From positions 93,311,400 to 93,375,399 of the forward strand of contig RSEF01000001.1 of assembly GCA_003993805.1 (NCBI GenBank): DNA of 64,000 bases, read 5' to 3'. The notes under the pieces are model-generated. The model searched no databases and had not been told where the DNA came from. It worked only from the letters and a program-made list of their open reading frames with translations. Source of the DNA: Himantopus leucocephalus (lineage: Eukaryota; Chordata; Aves; Charadriiformes; Recurvirostridae). Position 1 is the first letter of the stretch. Every line of letters starts with the position of its first letter. Positions 1 through 12,300 of this stretch are shown here, one piece after another. The translations under genes and the position numbers were made by a program.

Positions 1-271
1 CTGATCCTGGCTACAGAGCACTGCAGTACATTAGGTTTCATGGGAGACAGCAGGATTTCAAGTCAAAAAGTCAACTGGGTCTTTAGGGATCACCTTCTAT
101 CTTTGCACCCCACCTGGCAGGGGCTGGAGAACCATTTTTCTTAGTACTTAGAGAGTCCCAGTCCTAGCCAGCTCTATACATCTGATTTAGCTAGTAAAGA
201 TGCCTCTTTCCTGCATCATGTGAATTCAATGCAAATTAATCTCTGAGCCATTTCTGCTTCTGGTCACTCAC

Positions 272-353
272 CAGGTGTTCCCTTCTTTATCTCTGGTGCC
301 AAAGATGCTGTAGGACCCGTCGGGATGTTTATATGACAGCTGCTTCTGGTAGC
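272..353 (-). CDS. OVST: OVST exon 25: thioester domain
   Basis: 82 nt, [27 protein letters not shown]. Acceptor TTGTAG, donor GTGAGT. It is the last OVST exon in the window; positions 1-271 are intron. Confidence 0.94.
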
Positions 354-3300
354 CTACAAAAACATGGAAGAGGAAGTGTTTTCTAATTTAGAAACAAAAA
401 CCTGTTCTGTTTATTATTAGATTTATCTGAAACCACAGTAGGAAAGCATGGAAAGGCAATATATATCTACCGAGCAGTGGGGGAGCGCTGGGGGAACTTA
501 GGTGGAAGCATGGAATATCTTGTCCCACAGAAACACTGAGTCACAAAATAGGCAGAGCTGTATCAGCTCTGTGCTCCAGCTAAGCTAAGAGGATTAGGAT
601 ACATGCTATGCCCGAGTGGAAAAGGAGAAAGGGACTGAAAGACAGAATCTCAAAGGAAACATGACAGGTGAGTCTCAGCAAAATAGGATAAGGAAGGAAA
701 GAAGATAAAGCAACTGTCTTGATCAGGGCAGTCCCTTGGGTCACTGAGGTGTGCTGCAGCAGCAGTGCCGTACTGCTAGGATAGCCACGATGCTGCTTCT
801 GCTCACTGGGCCTCGGTGGGAATTCCAGCACACATCATAAGGGAAGTACAAAGCTCTCACCGCTCACTAAGTATCCGATGGCCTTGGATTTGACCTCCTC
901 ACTCAGCTGCCCTGTCTTGTTCAGATAGTCCAGGACGTAGATGTTGGGTGCAAAGAGGACCATGTTCTGCTCCCCACAGCCAAATGGCATCTGGAGCAGC
1001 TGGTGCACATTCTGCATGGCAGTGCCCATGATGTCACCTGAAGAAGAGGAGATGCCAGGGGGGATTAACACAACTGGTGCCACTGAAATAAACAGTAATT
1101 TCCATTCCGTAGGTAGTCAGGGAAGGTCTAGCTGGGGCTGCAAGACTGTCTGGTACCACAGAGATTTCCAAAAAGCATGAAGCTCAATGCTGACTGAGTG
1201 ATTTGTTCTGTTCTGCTTTGCAGTCAACAAAGAAATCTCTTTCCTGCCTCTCCTTACTCAGTCTAAATTGCCCACACCAGAAATACTACCTATTTTAGTG
1301 CCCCTTCAAGCAGATAATTCTCATTAGAAATGAAAAGAAGAACTTCTAGGAAACTTCTGTATCCAGAGGAGGGAAGGGGAACAGCCCAGAGATGCTACAA
1401 TGACCCATACAACTAATGCTGAAAAGGGACATTTCTAGGGAAGATAGTGTAGACCCAGAAAGGAATTTCTGTGATGAGCTGAAATCACCAACATTACAAA
1501 GCAAAGATTTTATGACTAGTAGTCATGTAACCAAGTCCATGTTATTTCCAGGAAAAAACTGATAAGATTCCACGAGCATCTCAGATTGCAGGTGGGTGAG
1601 TGGAAAAAAGTCTTACTGTCATGAGTCTGGCTGGGGTCATAACTCAGAACTGTGCTACTTCGGAGCAAAACATTCAAATGCAATAAATTTAAACAGAAAA
1701 GGGAAGAAGGATGTAACCAGTATTCAAACTTCATTTCTCTGATGCAGCAAAGACCGTTGCTGAACAGGATGAGAATCAATCTCTTTGCTCGCAAGTTTCC
1801 CAAACAAAGAGTAGAAACTCACACTTTGAATTCTGAAAAACCTTTCATTTTATATTTTTACATTTTCTTTCTTTTTATGTTTTATTAATTATATATTTAC
1901 CAACAACAGAAAAGGAAGCTCTGGCTGATCCTTCCACTACATTTGTAGGTAGATCTAGAGCCACATCTTGAATAACAACATCATCTGTGAAGAAAAATAT
2001 TAAGTGCGTTGTCGTCATTTGTATAGGAACATTGGTTATAGTAGCGAAATGCTCATGGTAGAAATTGCACAGTGCAAAACTGCACAAAAGAGACAGCAAT
2101 AGACAGAAACTCACAGCTGTCTCCGTGAACATCAAGAGAAAAGGCAGCACAGCAAAACCAAAATTGTGAAAAACAGGCTCAATGGTGCAGTAACTGTCAC
2201 TGCTCAACAGAAATCAGCTGAACAGGGTAAGGCTGGTGCTCCCAGGCTGCAGTGTCTGTGAATCCTGGGGATTTCTTCAGCGAGACACTGGGAAGAGCTG
2301 GTTGGTGATGGTCAGGGCTGCTTTTGTGCCTCTTGTGTGCAGAGCTTCCAGGAAACTTTGAAAGCTCTTGGCAGTCAGCACCGAGATGGTGTGGAAGGGA
2401 ATGTTATATTCCCTCTCCCATTCCCACTAAAAATGGAAAGCTGCCAAGCTATAATTATCCTTGGAATGGAGGACTGCAGTCAAACATGAGTGCATGATAC
2501 ACGGAATAGATTTTGCACAAAAAGGTCATCTGCCTTTGATAGCTTCATAGCAGTCTTCCTTCAGCATCTGAGTGCTGTTGACTGCAGCACAGACACTGCC
2601 TAAGTGGTGTGCACCCGATCACACAGGAAGCTTGTAGCATGGAATTGAACTGTAGACACTCACAGTAGCTGCCATTTAGGCAACTCTGGGGAAGAGGGGA
2701 GGGTCAGCATCAACGAGCACTGCAGGAAAGAGTGCAAACTCCAACCTTCCTTTCAGTTCCTCTCAGGAGAGCAGCATATAAAACCCTTACCTTTTGTACA
2801 GATTAGGGAGTTTTGGGTCTTTTCCCTTCTGATGCCTTCAGGCTGCATGATGATGGGAAGAAGAGACACATGCAGCAGATGAGACAAAGCATGCAAAAGA
2901 AATGCAGTCACAGAAGAGCCACCTGCCACCCCATCCTCCTGCATCATAAGACAGCTCGATTGAATCAACAGTTTACAGGTTAATACTTGATATGGCTGCT
3001 ACTAACAGGGACGTCCCATCAAATGGAGTCCCTCATTTCCAGTTTCTCCTCTGCATGAGAGACATGCACTTACCAACACCCACTGATCCTCATGGAAGAG
3101 GACATCAGATGGGAGTGGACTTGGTCTTAGATTGAACAGCCAGACCCTGTCCCAGCCAGATGAAGGTGGTGCCAAAACAGGAGTTCTTTAGGGAACCTGA
3201 AAAACTTTTACTTTCTTTTGGTACTTTTGCTGCATTTTTATTTCCATACGGAAGGGAATACAGGGCAAACAGTAAGAGCTGTCAGCAGTACCTCAACCAA

Positions 3301-6300
3301 CAGTGTTCTGATCTGGGTGTCCCTGTAGTCAATACTGATGTTTCTACGTGCTTCATCTCCACAAGGTCCATCATCCTTGGTCTCTGCAGTAATGCTGAAT
3401 ACTACATTACCTTAAATAGTAGCAGAAAAAGAGGAAAAAAATAGACCTCTATCATGCAGAATGACAGCTACAATAAGACTACAGTAATATCTACAGATAT
3501 TAAGTAGTGCAACATAATAGTCAGTCACTCTAGGTGAGACATATGGGAAGAGAACTGATCTCTGAAAATGGGAATGATAAACACACTGCAGTTGTGGAGG
3601 AGCTCTTTAGCCCAGACAGCTGGAAAGACCAGTGGTAGACCAAGTTCTCCAGGTTGGAAGAGGATTAGATTTTTCAGGTGACGTATAAATTGATCAGTAT
3701 CAGTCTCAGGACAGAAAACCAGGTAGATTCAAAGGCACTTACCAATTTCTTTGGGGGAAATATTCCAGACATATGTCTTTCTTTGTTTGGCACATACACA
3801 TCCATCATCATCTGGGGAGATGAGTTTGGCCTGATAATCAAGGGAATCTGACAGCAAAACATTAATCTGAGAACAGAAAGAGGAGTGCAATGGGATGAAG
3901 AGTTTGTACCATAGGCAAATGGTGCTTTATTGTTAGAGGAGGGTGAGATAGTCTCAGTTTATGTCCAGTGCTAACAGCATAAAGCAGATTTAAGGCCTGG
4001 GATGATGGTGTTAGATGAACCATCCATCAGATGTAACTTTAACAGTATTGCCTTTTGCCATCACATTGCCATCACATTCTCCACTGAAATGTTAAATATC
4101 TTATGTACATGTCTGATTCCTGATCAGGATATTAAGTTGTGTTCAGTTGACCAGGTGCTTTGAACTAACTTGCAAAGGAAAATACTGATTAGTGTTGGTT
4201 CTTTTGTTGTAGGAATACTTGAAAAACAAGGTTAAGAGATGAAAGCCTCAATAACAGAGATTTTTTTTTCCATGATGTTTAAAAGCCTAGGCCTTTTTGT
4301 TTTGTTAGGTCAAACTTTTAACAGAGTTTAGAAAAAACATTCCTAAATTGTGTCTTGATTTTTCCTCCTTTGGTGGTGATCTCCTTGTGAGACTGGAGAG
4401 CTGATATTCAGCATTCAAATGAAGCAGAAGAAATCTAGACTCTACACCTGCCTCTTTTTTGAGGAATCCTGGCTATAGCATAAGAAACAAGAAGCCAAAC
4501 AGAACATCCCTGTTTTTCTTTCTTCAAGTATCCTTTAAACCATGTGTAAGTTCCCTCCATGCAGAGGTGCAGTGCATGTGCAGTCTAGAGGCATTTTGCC
4601 TGGAAAGCACTGAATATTGAGAGCACAGTCCCCCAGTGCCTGGGAGCAATAGAGCCTCTAGCTGGACAGATGCTCTGTAGGGCAAGTACTGGGCTTTTGT
4701 GCTCCCTGTTTTGGTACTTTTGGGAACTTTCAACCTAGAGAAGGGTTTGTCTGCTCTCCACTTCTTACTTTTCCCACTTTCTTCTGTTTGGCAAGCACAA
4801 GCCCTTCACTTCTTCACAGTTTCATATATATCCCTAAAGAAAAAAAAACCACTAAAACCTTTGATGGCTTGTGTGACTGTGGATGGTGAATGACACTGCC
4901 AAGCACTTGTTTCCTTCCTCTATGGATCTCTAGAGACAGTTGCTTATACACCCATCCTAGTCACAGTTCACACAGATTTTCCTCTGCTTTGTGGTGGCTT
5001 AGGAGGACAAATCCAGTCAGGATAATCTATCATTAGGTAGAATGAGCAGTACATCAATCAAATGCAGGGACAGATCCACTCATCTNCTCCATCAATAATT
5101 TTGCGGCTTTTTTTTTTTTTTTTCAGACTACAAAGGTTGCAGCTTCTTTGGAGGTGTGATAAGGTCTCAGAGTGTGGACACACCTTAATGCAGTGGTCAA
5201 GGTAGTTGAAGACGTTGGCTCTAAGCAGGAAATCTTCTCCTCGGATGATAGAGTATGGCAAGGTCAAGTCCACAAAGAATGGCTGGAAGACTGTCAGTGT
5301 GGCAGGCACAGACATACCAAATCCAACCAGCTCTTCCACACAGAAGGCACTGGCCTTCCATTCAGTGATGGTGTCAGGGATGGTGTATGAGATGCTGGCT
5401 TTTCCAGTAGAGCTGATGGGAATGGATAAAGGATGAGTTTAGAAAAGGTAAGTTTCATATACGTTGCTTCTCAGTAGAGGCAACGGGTTTTGAAAATCAG
5501 CACTACCCTTAATCTGTCTGCAGAAATCCCACATCTAAGTTCCCCTTGAACTTATCACCCAAATCTTCTGAGAAAAGCCCATTTGAAAGTTCTTCTGCCC
5601 ATCATTTCCCCATGTTTGGAAAGAAAACTCAGAATTCTTGTTTTGCAGGCCCGTATTTTAAATAGAGGTGTCCCTCTTCTTAGGAAAGGCATATGGCTCA
5701 TGATGCACACATTGTGGGAATAGATATCTTTGAGGACAGGGTAATTTTATAATGGAAAAGAGGAGTGCAGGTGGTCAGTTGATAATTGAAAAAGATTGGT
5801 CTTCCAGGCCAAAAGGTAAGAAGAGGAGGCAAGGAACTGACATCTTGCAGGACATCAGGGGACGTATTTAGTAACTCTTAAAAGCAAGGTAAAGAGAGGG
5901 AAGAATCAGTACTCACTTAATTAGGACTATATCCCAAATCCAAGTTTCGGGGAAGAATTCTCGAATAGTCTCAAGTATGAGTCTCTTCCCACGTTCCTCT
6001 CTAGCAACTTCAGCTGGTAAGAGATAATGGGAATTTAGTCAAACCTGGTTCATATAACAAAAGGAAGAAGGGAAGATGCCCAGAAAGGACAGGTTTTAAT
6101 ATGCATGGGCCATTATGAAGGATGATTAGTGTATACCCATTTCTTTCTGAGACTACCGGCAATGCCACACAAACATTAATTAATGTCACTAGTGTATCTC
6201 TGGGTTAGATATAACCTGGTATCACAGAGAAAGAAAACATTACTTGAAGTGCTTTGGTCTCCAGATATGAGCACAAGACCTAGGGCTAGAACTCAGGTCA

Positions 6301-9300
6301 CTTGGCTTTTAGATCTATTTGCTGTCCACACTTTCACACTGTCTTTTCAGACAAGCTTTGGTCAGAAGGGAGATGGGATGGGTCAGGGCATCAACAGTGT
6401 TGGTTTTGTGTGACACTTTACTGAGTGCTAACACTTCCCCAGATGAAATTGGACATGAATGAGAAGTGTAGACCTGAAAGGCTTTTTTGGGCATTGGCCA
6501 TTATACTAAGCCATCTCACTCTGTGCCAGACCAATATTCAATATCTATGCCAATGTGATTCATGAGTACTGTCTGTCTATGTCACTTGAATACCACTTTA
6601 TTTAAGGAGAAAAATAAAATCTCTTTCCTGTCCCCTATATTACCTGACGATTTGACATGGTGTGTAGAAGCCATGAATCCTGCATTCAAGAAATATGATG
6701 AAGGTCTTACAGTCTCACTAGAACATACAACTGGTTGCCGAACCTTTGAGTTGGTAAAAAATTTCATGCCCATGTCCTGTCAAAAACACATTTCAGTGTT
6801 AGCCATTACCATACTGTAGCTGAGGCTTATTCCATTCCTCCCTCTTTCCCATTACTGCCTTTACACCACAGAGACGCCCAGAGACATCTGCGCAGAGACT
6901 TGTGGGAGCTTTGTGCATGCTGGAAAATCACAGTAGGCACCAGAGTCAATTGAGAATAGATGTCCATGAGGAGAATTTGTCGTGTATGAATTTTACTAAC
7001 AGTGTCATTTGCAGAAATATCTAAAGCTACATAAATGGAAACTCACTTCAACAGATTTAAGTAATGTACAGGACATTTACCCTGAGGAACTGATATACAT
7101 CTGGGCCTAATCCAGACATTACAGGTGTGTAATACAAGCCTTTGTGAAAGATGTTGTCAGATGAGACACAGGGTTCTTGGGGGTCATCTTCTAGATTGAG
7201 CCCATTGAAGAAGTAGCCTTGATAGTCTTGCAGAGGATGCAGGCTGTATATCTGTGAGGGGGAAGGAAACACAAAACCTGTGTGTGTGGAAAGATCAATT
7301 CTGATTACACCGCTATGTGCTGCAAATTGCCAGAGCTGAGATGTTGGCCTGTCTGAAATGATGCGCTGCTTCCTGGATTGAAAACTGGCTGAATGGCAGG
7401 AGTTAGAGGGTGATGATCAGTGGCACAAAGTCTAGTTGGAGGTTAGTAACTAGTGGTGTACCCCAGGGGTCAATACTGGGTCCAATCCTGTTCAACATCT
7501 TCATTAATGATCTGGATGATGGGGAAGGGTGTACCCTCAGCAAGTTTGCTGATGACACAAAACTGGGAGGAGTGGCTGATACGCCAGAGGGTCATGCTGC
7601 CAGAGACCCGTTACTGGTTAAAAACCAAATGGTACATGAAAGAGGACTTCCAACTGCCAAGAAACAAAAGCTGTGTATTGCCTATTATGGATGGTTTATG
7701 ACCAGCACATGCAAAAAATAGGTAGAAGTCTAACACAGTCTAACAATCTCAAGTGAATAGTCATTGTAATGAAGGAGGAGGAAGCAGTGGAAGGAGAGAG
7801 TGGAAGACATTTGTCTGGGCATCTTACCGTTTCCGCAGACAGCTCTGTCTCAGACTTCAGGAGCAGCACACTCTGATCCACTGCCCTCACAGCACAGAAG
7901 GAGTTGGCAGCAGCTTCAATGACTAAACTGACATTGGAAGCCGAGCGCATCTGCTTTTCAGAGAATTGCAACTGGACCTGAAATTTACCAAACAGGTGTT
8001 GGTATGGCTGATCCCTACTGCTGCTCAGGGCTGCTCTGGATGTGTGTGTGAATGGAGAGCAAGAAGAACAGTAGAGAGCTCTTCTGTTAAAGCACAGATA
8101 GTCTGCCTGGAGAGGGATGTCTGGTCTCCACTGCCTCTGTTGCCCAGGCCTCCCCTGTAATGGGGACTTAGTCAATAAGCCCATTTAGACTCCTGTGACA
8201 GCTTAAATGAAGCCTACCTCAAGAGATTTAAAATAAAGTGTGATTCTGTTGCTGCTATTATCAAATCAAATCTCATTATGACACAGACTACATGTAACAA
8301 GCATTGCAGTGAACAAATCATGTTTTCACTAGGTCCATGGCCCCCCTTAGCAAATATTTGAACCAGATTCTGTTTTGAATCTATTCAGCACAAAATCTAT
8401 TTCAAATTTGTGTCACATAAGAGGGAAAATACAGGAGGAGAGGACCACATCAGATAACTGGAAACATTTTGTTTAATCTCACTAGTTTTGTTTTCTCCTT
8501 ATGTTTCATGTTTTTCACCTTTTGGAAACTGAAGATTAGAAAAATCTTAACAGTGAAATCGGTTTCAAAATGACAAATGAAAATGTACCAGTGGAAAAAA
8601 CATGGAAGGAAAACTTAAAACCCAGATCGCTATTTTTACTTTCTTTTCTATATGTATTTAGTTCTGGTAAACCCAAATTGCATTTTTCAACAAAATCCTG
8701 AAAATTCGTTTTCAATGTTAAAAGAAGATTTACCTTTTGATGATAAGGCCAGGAGGTGGTGGTAGAGGAAAGATGTAAGGCCAAAGAGAAAAAAGGAGAA
8801 TAAAGAGAGTAATGTTGAGAGAAGTGGATAGAAACAAGAAATAAAACTGGAAATCTGTTGTGAATGTGTGCACAAAGCATTTGTACTTATCTGACAGTGG
8901 GTAAGACTTGCTATACCTTAGTGCCTCTCACCTTGTTTTTGAAACACTTCTCAACTGGAAATCGGACACTGTCTGCCACCAGCTCCTTGTCAGGGTGTAA
9001 GGTATATACCAGCAACCGAAAGGCTGGAGCCATTTTCTCATTGACCACAAGTGGGATGGTGAAAGTGCCATTTTGGTCTGTTAGAAGAGAGAAAGGGATC
9101 AATAAGGAGAGAAGTGCAAAGATCTGCTGTAGGCATCCTCAACTGGCATATAGCTGTACCAGTCAGCGGAGCAATCTGTACCTAGACAATAAAGTGAAAA
9201 ATCGTGGATTTGCCAGGAGATGACATGCCTGGGTTTAGATCCAGGTGCTCTCAGATTTATTGTGGATTTGAACATGTGGCCAGATTCCGATAGCCCCCTA

Positions 9301-12300
9301 AGCCAGACACTCTGCATTCCCTACATTATCCATTGGGAAGATCTTTACAGGACACTACTTCTTGACTCATATCAAATGAACTAGTTTCTGGACTAAATCT
9401 GACTTTATAGTGATCTTAGTGGTAGTACTAGTATCATGCACACATGCATGGATGGAGAGAGATACAGCCCTCCCCATAGCTGCTGTATATATCCAGGAAG
9501 TCTTGGCTTGGTACTCAGTTCAACCATCCCCCTTTTTTTTTTTAATGCAGAAACATGGATTGGCAACTTAACTTACCAGCTTGGATATTAACTTTAATTT
9601 CCCCTGTAAGGACAATCTTGCCTTTTGCCATGCCCTGTGCAGAGAAGAGCAATACATTTATGGGTTGGCAGAGGCTGGAGGGAGAAAGCAGCAATCAAGT
9701 TCAATGTATATCAACAGGACAGTACATTGAGGTGGCTTCAAATGCTTAAACATCAGCCTTAGGACATGCTGGATGCTGCCACTTCTCAGGCCCCTGTCAC
9801 TGGTCAGGAAGCAGAAGGAAAAGGAAGGGAAGGGGGAGGCAGAGAATATCATAAAGAGTTTCTTGGAGGAAAGGTACAAGAACCCTGGCCTGAGACATTA
9901 TGAAGGTGGCTCCTTACTGTGAAATAGAGTAACATGGCCAGAAATGGGGTCATTTTTCCTGAGCAGGTAGTTTTGCCAAACCACCTCTGTGCAGTTTCTG
10001 TCCTTGGGTTGTTGACCATTGTGTTGGCTGGTAATCCAAAAGCTGGAAGAGCACTCAGTGACGAAATTGCTGTGGATGGACTGCCAGACAGCTGCCCTTT
10101 CAGCAAACCATGCAACAACCCCACACTTACCACATAGTAGAAGTTCATGGTGTTGATGCTCTTGTATCCTTCTGTGTTCAAGACATAGTGGACAGTGATC
10201 ATCCTCTTCTGCCCACAGCTCAGATCTTTCCACAAAGGCTCAATTCTCACAAAACTGCTAGTCCAGGAGTAGAAGCGCTGGACAGAGAGAGACGCATCGG
10301 GGTAGGAAGGCTCTATCCAGCCTTCAGTGTGGCAGTGGTCACTGGTTTTATAAGTTGCCTGGTCAGGAGAGGGAGTGGGGAAGAAAAGGAAAACAAACAG
10401 ATGTCACTAGGGAAATCATTATCAGATACTGATATCAGAATGATCAGTTCACACAATGCATACATTTAAGAATTGCACCTAAAGCCAAACTGGTAAGGAA
10501 AAAGCAGCACAATGGTCTTGCAGCCTTGCAGCAAGCCATTGCATTGCAACAACTCAGGTGTTTTCCTCACTTCTTTTATCATAATTTTTGAGAATATAAA
10601 ATAAGGCAGACAAAGCACAGTTTTATTACCAGAATTCCAACCTCATACCATCTTTTTGGGGTTCAGTTTGAGAGCAGCCAACTCTCTCTCTGTGTCTCTA
10701 TTCAGCCTTGTTTTGTACTCACTCTCAGACTGATCTCAGGATCAAACATTTCGGATGTATCAATGCTAAACTCTGCAATGCCATTATCATCAGTGGTGAA
10801 GTTGTCTGTGTTCTTGTTGTTGACAAATAGCTGAATAACCTCATTGGAAATAGGAGCGTTGTCTTTGTCTACCAGCTTGATCTGTAGAAGAGAATGCGAG
10901 ATGTGTTCAGTGTGTTATCTTTCTGTATGTAGATATTAATGTTTTGCACTCTGCTTTCCACACAGAAGAATTGCTTTTTCTCCTCCCTTCAAAGCAATAC
11001 TTAAGTGCTGAAATGTCTCTTCACTTTCTGGCAGCTATCTCAACTGTCTTATGAGGTTTGGAGCAGGAGCTTACCCATCATCTGCTACATCATTAATAAT
11101 GTCCATTTGTGGAGCAAGAGCTTCTTATGTCTCATCTCTTTCCTGGTCAGTCCCTTCTGACTACACATTTCCAGTTTAAATATATACTTCCTTTCCTCCA
11201 TTTTTTTTTTTCTTTCTTAGTCTGGAGAGTCTGCTGCTGATACTTTCAGTGTCTCAAGGGTTTTTCTCCAGATCTTTGATTTGAACACTTTTCTGATTCT
11301 GTCCCCACTGTCTCTGCTGTTTATGTGTTAAACAAACAAATAAAAAACAACAGACACCATTAGGTAAATTCTAGGTTGCTAGAAGTGAGCATTCATTTTG
11401 AGTTTTTTTCCAAACAGGATGTCAGAAGTAATAATGTATTAAATACAAGCTTAAGAGATTAACTATCCTCACTGCCCAGAAACAGCACGGAGACGAATGA
11501 CCTCTGAAACAATAATAATAGAGAACTAAAAGTATTCAGGTGGATGTTGATTTCAGTGGGACTGAATGCAACAAAAGTGAAGGCACACAACATATGGCCA
11601 GCAACAGATTTTCACAGTACAGGAAAGGACCGTGAATGGCATGTGATGGCACCAGGACAGGCACTGGGATCTGCTGCATTTTGAGAACGCATGAGTATCA
11701 GTGGCTTCCAGACAANNNNNNNNNNNNNNNNNNNNNNNNNNNNNTTTTTTTTTTTTTTTTTTTTTTCACAAAAGCTAAGCTGCTTCAAGCCATCTTCAGC
11801 AGCTTTGCCTTTGAGATGTGACATCCCAGCCTCCTACCACGGGTCTTTCAGCACGTTTAACCTCTAGTGTGTGTGAGAATGTGTGTGTTTGAGGAATTTA
11901 CTGTGGCATATTACCCCTGGGAGCCTGTTGACCACCGGCCTCCAGTAAGGGGCGGTAAAGTGCACAGCAAGCTGAAGAATGGAATGGGAGTGTGGACCAA
12001 GTGAGAAAGTTATACAGACATCTTCCAGAGAGGAAAAGAAATCCTTGAAAGATAATCTCTTCTCTCCTTTCAGTGCTACTGGTAAGATGTGCCCTTATTC
12101 TTTCCTCATTGAAAAAAGCTGAACTGAAGGAAAGAGAGTTTTATCCCTATCCTTTAAACCACTGTCAAAGTTATGTGGGATTTGTCATAAAACATAAAAT
12201 CATGCAAAAGCTTTTAGAGATAGAAACTGTTGTTATTTCCTTGATTTTTTCCTTAAATTCCTTTCACTCTTTCTTCCCTTATCCCGCAGTGTTTTTATTC

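Noticed and set aside
1..271. Search for OVST exon 26
   Set aside because: No LTAFV-like segment with proper splice sites is present, so the exon lies outside the window.
5108..5128. Poly-T followed by CAG on the plus strand, like a 3' splice site
   Set aside because: All genes here are on the minus strand and no plus-strand exon follows; a homopolymer coincidence.
7410..7721. Reverse-transcriptase frame as a host gene
   Set aside because: It is a truncated CR1 LINE fragment inside an intron, without the rest of the element.
7696..8184. 162-codon open frame on the minus strand
   Set aside because: It contains OVST exon 15 (7828-7977) but runs on into both introns. Splice sites and family alignment limit the coding part to 150 nt.
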